Part shown: positions 55,801 through 61,800 of the stretch, in pieces | Layout of the letters: every line of letters starts with the position of its first letter | How positions within the stretch are numbered: the first letter of the stretch is position 1 | From: Pycnopodia helianthoides | Lineage: Eukaryota > Echinodermata > Asteroidea > Forcipulatida > Asteriidae | NCBI GenBank assembly: GCA_032158295.1 | Contig: CM063249.1 | Location: 18,168,416-18,232,415 of the forward strand | DNA: 64,000 nt | Reading direction: 5' to 3' | Notes under the pieces: model-generated | Told to the model about the DNA's origin: nothing | What the model saw: only the letters and a program-made list of their open reading frames with translations | Databases searched by the model: none | Position numbers and translations under genes: made by a program

Positions 55801-58800
55801 AGATATTATTTTTAATGTTTTTATTTTTGATTTCTTCATAATTTCTATGTACAAGTGAGATTGTCTTAAACTTTAAGTGATTGTTTAAACGTCCCTAGAC
55901 CTTAAAAAGTGATTTTATGCAAAACAACGGAAATACAAGTTACGACCTTGTTGCACTGACACGACGATATGGGGTCCAAGTATTTGGTATCTGAGTAGTT
56001 TCAAAATCTTGGATTGTCAGCTAAAGGTGAACTTCATTTCAGTTGGGTTTCACTGTTTGATAGATTCCTGGGGTTATTGTTCTCTGTGTTCCTTATGTGC
56101 TCATTTTGCCGAGTTCACAAAGAGCCAAGATTGATCTAAACAGTGTACCAATCTTTAATGCAAAGCAAACTGTGACACAATACAAATCACTATGGTGATA
56201 TTGACAACTCGTATTAAAGGCAAAGTATAATTTTGGTTTTTGGGACCGTTTGATTGTTTTAATCCTTTATAAATGTAGATATATACAATAAAACTAATCT
56301 GTGGAAATTTCAATTCAAAAGGTCCCACTTTTGAAATATCGCCAAAATCCCCAGGGAATATGTCCACGCATAAAGAATAATCTTTAATAGGAATACACAA
56401 TCTGAGCTCAGATTCAAATTTTGGGGGAATAAAAACTGACATATTTTTCCATAATGACTAATTTTTAGAGTGATCACCAATCGTGTACCTTCCCTTTAAG
56501 ATGAGTCTTAGTGCTTTGTGAAATCCAGCCCAGGTCACATATTTCAAAAAGAGCCAAATATTACGAGAACACTTGTTATTCAGTCGGGTTTGAGCTATTC
56601 TGGAAAGTTAATCCATGCCTTTGAATTCGATGAACTTTGATCAAAAGGTCAAGAGGAAAGTTCCAGAGGAAGATGAGGACGATGAAAAGAAGCCTAGAGC
56701 AGAGACGCCACAGTACCCTGATGAGGATGTGTCAGGTATGGTACATAGTGAGCAACCTGCGGTTATATTTAGCCAAAGATGTATAGGAGCCATGCCAAAA
56801 ACTGCTTGTGATAGATGGGATGTGGGAATGTTCCTCATTCTGTGATCCAATTCTTAACAAGGCAAAGTGTTAACCAAATGATTACTGTAAAAAAACAAAC
56901 AGTTTTTTTTGTCAATTTTTGTTCAATTGTATGAAGATTACTGTTTCTGAATTGTTTTAGGTGAATCCTTTTTTCCAATATGCATCATGAAAGAAAGTTG
57001 ATATAACTTGCTATAGTTAAATTTTTCCATAATAGTTAGTTGTGTTTTCTTCTCATATAACCAACATCTTTCGCTCGGTCTTCTTTACGTAAGATTGGAA
57101 ACTTTGCATGGTGGGAGTACAATCAAGTGAGGTTTGTGGAGACACCATGTGCATAATTTCTCGTTTTGAGTTGTGGTGGTTCTGAGAAGAATCGGTGGTT
57201 TGACAACTCAACATTCCGATCAGTATGCTCTGCATTCTCCTGAAGACAATCAGAGCATACTGATCGAAACGTCGAGTTGTCGAGAACTACCACAACTCAA
57301 AGAGAGATTTATGCACATGGTGTCACCACAAACCTCGCTTGATTGGTCTACTTCATAAGAAAAAACCTGAATTTAAGTCCAGCAGCGATCAAATTTGTGA
57401 ACTTGAAACTTGTCATGTAGAACACTATAAGGAAAAGCGGTTTTTGTTTCTTTTTTTTTCTCCCCACACTCAAGACTCTGAGCGAGATAAAGATGGAGAC
57501 AAGACATCGGAGAAGGCGTCAGTGAGACGAGCCAGGAAGGGCCTGGTCAGCGATGAGGATGACGATGATGACGAAGACAAGACAACGAAAGAGATAGATG
57601 AAGATGAGTACGAAGACGAAGAGGATGAAGAGGAATCTGAAGAATCTGGCTCGGATTTCGAAGGTATCTGTTCTTTTATTTGTGTTTTATTTATTTATTT
57701 ATTATTTATTTCACTTATTGACAAAATAAAGGAGACCGCCAACATAGGGCTAGATAGCTCAGTTGGTAGAGCCCCTGCCTGTTAATCTGGAGGTCGTTGG
57801 TTCAAATCCCGCTCTAGTCAATTTTGTCTGTGTTCAATCGCAAGTTATTTTAAATTTACCCAGTCAGTTTCCCTTGTGGTTTGTTACTTGCTATTTGAAA
57901 TGAAGAAGTCCTAATGTGATACCTTGGCTGCTGCTTCCCAGGCTGTATCGTAAACTTGGGTGTGATCCCTGGCTATATGGCTGTTACAGGTTGAATGGCT
58001 TCTGACTGGCACCCCTGAACAAAGTTTATTGACAATTTGGAGACCACCAACATTCAGGCTAGATGGCACGTTAGTTCGGGAAGGTCGCTGGGCAAAGTCC
58101 CGCTCTAGTAAATATTTCTTTGTTCAACCTTAAATTATTTATTTATTTATTTAGTAATTTCTTTTGGTACCAAGGTGAGCTGAGCCAGTATAAAGACTGG
58201 TTTTTATTTTGGCCCTGCCTGTTAAAATGATTATTGTATTAAAGTGTATACTATAGGTAGTTACAATAGAAAACAATGATAACAATTTTTTGGTTATATA
58301 AATGATATATGAACAAGTATAATATTATAATGTTTTATAGGTAGTTACAGAAGAAAACTGATGATAAAAACTATTAAGATAAGTAAATAATGAAGACAGA
58401 CAGAACTTACCATATAAAAACATATAGAGCTAAGTGCTAAATGAATAAATAATGACCTATTTTATGTGCAGAACTGTCAGTAAGTGCTTAAGATTTAAAA
58501 CAGTTCTATGGCATGCCAAGAGGAATCCTCTTGGATAAGTGTTCCATTTCAAATATATTTGCACTTTCCTTGAAAAGTGTTTCTGTGAATCTTCTTGATA
58601 GATGAGATTGAGAGCCTGAAGAGCGGATCAGAGAGTTCGGAGGAGAGGAGGAGGAGGAGGATGAAGCGTCGGATGCGAGCGACTCTGAGGAGAGCAGCTC
58701 TGGATCGGAGATGTCATCGAGGACGAGTCAGACTCGGAGGACGAGGCAAAGGACAGCAGCAAGTAAGAACTGAAAATTGTGTGTTTCTTAATCAAAAAGT

Positions 58801-61800
58801 TAAACCGGTGTATTTGACGTGTCAGCACCACAAGTTTTTGAATTTGATTTGAAATGATCGATCTTGGTTTCAGAAAAAATGAAAATGTGCCAATTTGCTC
58901 CTGGCAACAAGGTCGATCTCACTCCATTGGATTTTGTGCATAGATCTGGGCCCAACTTCATAGAGCTGCTGAAGCATAAAATATTGCTTAACAATTTTCT
59001 GCATAGCAGAGCAGGATACCAGTCACAAATTGTACACATTACATGGTAGTTTGACTGGTAACCTTATTCTGGTAAGCATAATTTTGTTATGCTTAAGCCA
59101 TAAAACTGGGCCCTGGTGATTTTGTTCCAGTTATGAAAGAACCGTTACAAACTGTTTGATTGGACAGAAGCAAGAAATTTAGAGTAAAGTTTGATTAGCA
59201 TAAGGGCACTTCATGCTTTAGCGAGTTAATGAGGCAGGCATAGTTCTTGCTCTTTTTTATATGTTAACACTGCTGTGAATATTCATCACTTCAAAGTATG
59301 TTGAAGATGGTCTGCAGGCTCCGGGGCCAAATTTTTGCTATCGTCAGAGTTTATTTAAGCAGGCTGTCTGCAAGTTTTGTGTTTGACCCTGTCGATAGGC
59401 CAACCCGAATGCAACTCGGATCTAAAAATAAATTTCCGTTGCCTCAAATATTTGAGAGTACGGACATTAAATCTTTGCTTTTGTTTTAGAGCAAGAGAAC
59501 TCTAGTATATTGGAAGGCGGTCTCATTGCTCTGGGACATTTTTGTCTGCGTTCGTTTTCAGGAAAGATTCCAGACTGTGTCGGATATCAAGAGGAGGAGA
59601 AACTTGCCAAGATCATAGAGGAGAAGGAGGAAACCTTGGACGCCAAGGTCAAGGACAAGGAGGTGTCTGAGAAGAAGATGAGCAAGAAAGCCGTCAACGG
59701 AGACGCCACTCAGAAGGAAACTGTCAAAGACAAGTAAGTTCTTGCTTATTCTTATGGCACCATTGTAGATGCGTTAATCCGGAGGTCGCAGGTTCAAGTC
59801 CCTCTCTCGCAACTAGTGGGGTGTCGTGGCCTAGGGGCGGTGGACTCAAGTTCTGTAATTTACTGAATGTGGGCTCGAATCCTGGCCTGGTCAGTTGCAA
59901 CACTTGTGTCCTGTATCATCAGCAAGGCACTTTATCGTAATTGCTTCTCTCCACCCAGGAGTATAATTGGGGACCGGCGAGAGCTGGGGAGTAACCTGCG
60001 ATGGACTGGCATCCTGTCCAGGGGAATAGAAATATCTCAGTCGTTTAATGCTAATGAAAACGGATATAAACACTGGCCTGATGAGCACAGACTGTACTTT
60101 ACTGCCCCCCCCCCGACCTTTCACCTCAGTCGGACCTTGGCCCAATTTCTTTGAGCTGCATAAGCAGGAAATGTTGCTTACAATTTAGTGGTAGTGGTTA
60201 GCAAAAATGGTTTGTGCTTAGTGTGTGCTTAAGCAGTAATATGAAATTTGACAATGGTCGTAATCCCGCCTCATACCAGTACCTTGCATTTGCAAATTTT
60301 TCAGTGGGTTTCACCTCCTTTGGTTGCAATTCATTAACGCTTAAAAATTTCCCTTGCCTGTTTTTTTGTTCATGTTTAACTTTTTTTTCAATTATTAACA
60401 AATAAACATTTTCAGGCCCTACCCTCAGAACAAAATTTCCTCCACTTCTGCAATACTGACCATGTTGGTAATCTCTTAATTACTGAATTTTTTCACCATA
60501 GTTTGTAAACAAGAATGTTATTGATCTTCTCTTTGTTTCAACTAGCACTGCCTGAACAATATTGTTTTGTGAACAACAGGCTTCCAGACAGCTAAGTTAG
60601 GTTGTCTTGTTTTAATTTCAGAATCGAGGAGAAGAAATCAAAGGCAAAATTAACCACGGAGCAATCTGACAAGACGAGAAAAGATGACGGAGAGACCACA
60701 AACGAGGTAGTAGAGGTCACCACCGAGGTCAAATCGGACGAGAGAATGAACTCCTTCGAGCTGCTCGTCGAGATGGCCACCCAGGCGAGGACAGAGCTCT
60801 TGGATGAGAAACCTGCGGAGGTCGTCGTGACGTCGTTGAAGACCGAGGAGATAGAGGCCGCTGAACTTCTGCAGACGCTGAAGAAGAAGGGCGTGGCGCT
60901 GACGGGAGGAAAGATGGGGACATGGGCAGGGCGTCGGCTGGGGATGCGGAGGCGAGGCTCCCAGAGGGAGAGAGCATCGAGGAGGAGGTGGTGATGGAAT
61001 CCGTCGAGGACATGGAGTTTGAGATTGATGCCAAGAAGAATCGGAAAGCTGCCTTACCAAAGGTAAGTAGATGAAGGGAGTGTGGGGTTAGGGTGTTGAG
61101 CTTGATCTTAACTGTGTATCAATCTTGCTATTAGCAAAGTTTTATTTCACAATACAAATCACTAAAGGCATATGAACAATTCATCTTAAAGGCACTGGAA
61201 ACTATTGGTAATTACTCAAAATAATTGTTAGCATTAAAACTTACTTGGTAACGAGCAATGGAGAGCTGTTGATAGTGTAAAACATTGTGAGAAACGGCTC
61301 CCTCTGAAGTAACGTAGTTTTTGAGAAAGAAGTAATTTCTCACTCAAATATTTGAATTGATTTTGAGACCTCACGTGTGGAGGTCTCAAAATCAAGCATC
61401 TGAAAGCACACAACTTCGTGTGACAAGGGTGTTTTTTCTTCCATTATTATCTCGCAACTTTGACGACCAATTGAGTTCAAATTTTCACAGGTTTGTTATT
61501 TTGTGCATTTGTTGAGATACACCAAGTGAGAAGACTGGTCTTTGACATTTACCAAAGGTGTCCAGTGTCTTTAAGATAAATCTTAGTGCTTTTTTAAAAT
61601 CAAGCCCTGGTGTGGTGGGGCTATTCATACCCCAAATCTTAGAAGAGGAGTTTTTTCGCTGAATCATCTCCCACTTTGTCTTGAAGCATTGGGTGTCACT
61701 ACAAATTGTAATGGGTTTAGAAAAGTATTTTATGACTTCGCCTTTGAGAGAGTTTCTCAAATGTTCTCATTCCGTTTGTAATTTTCCCTTATGGAGTTCA

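Noticed and set aside
57748..57820. Functional tRNA-Asn gene
   Set aside because: Mismatches in the anticodon and T stems and repeated flanks favour a pseudogene or SINE part.
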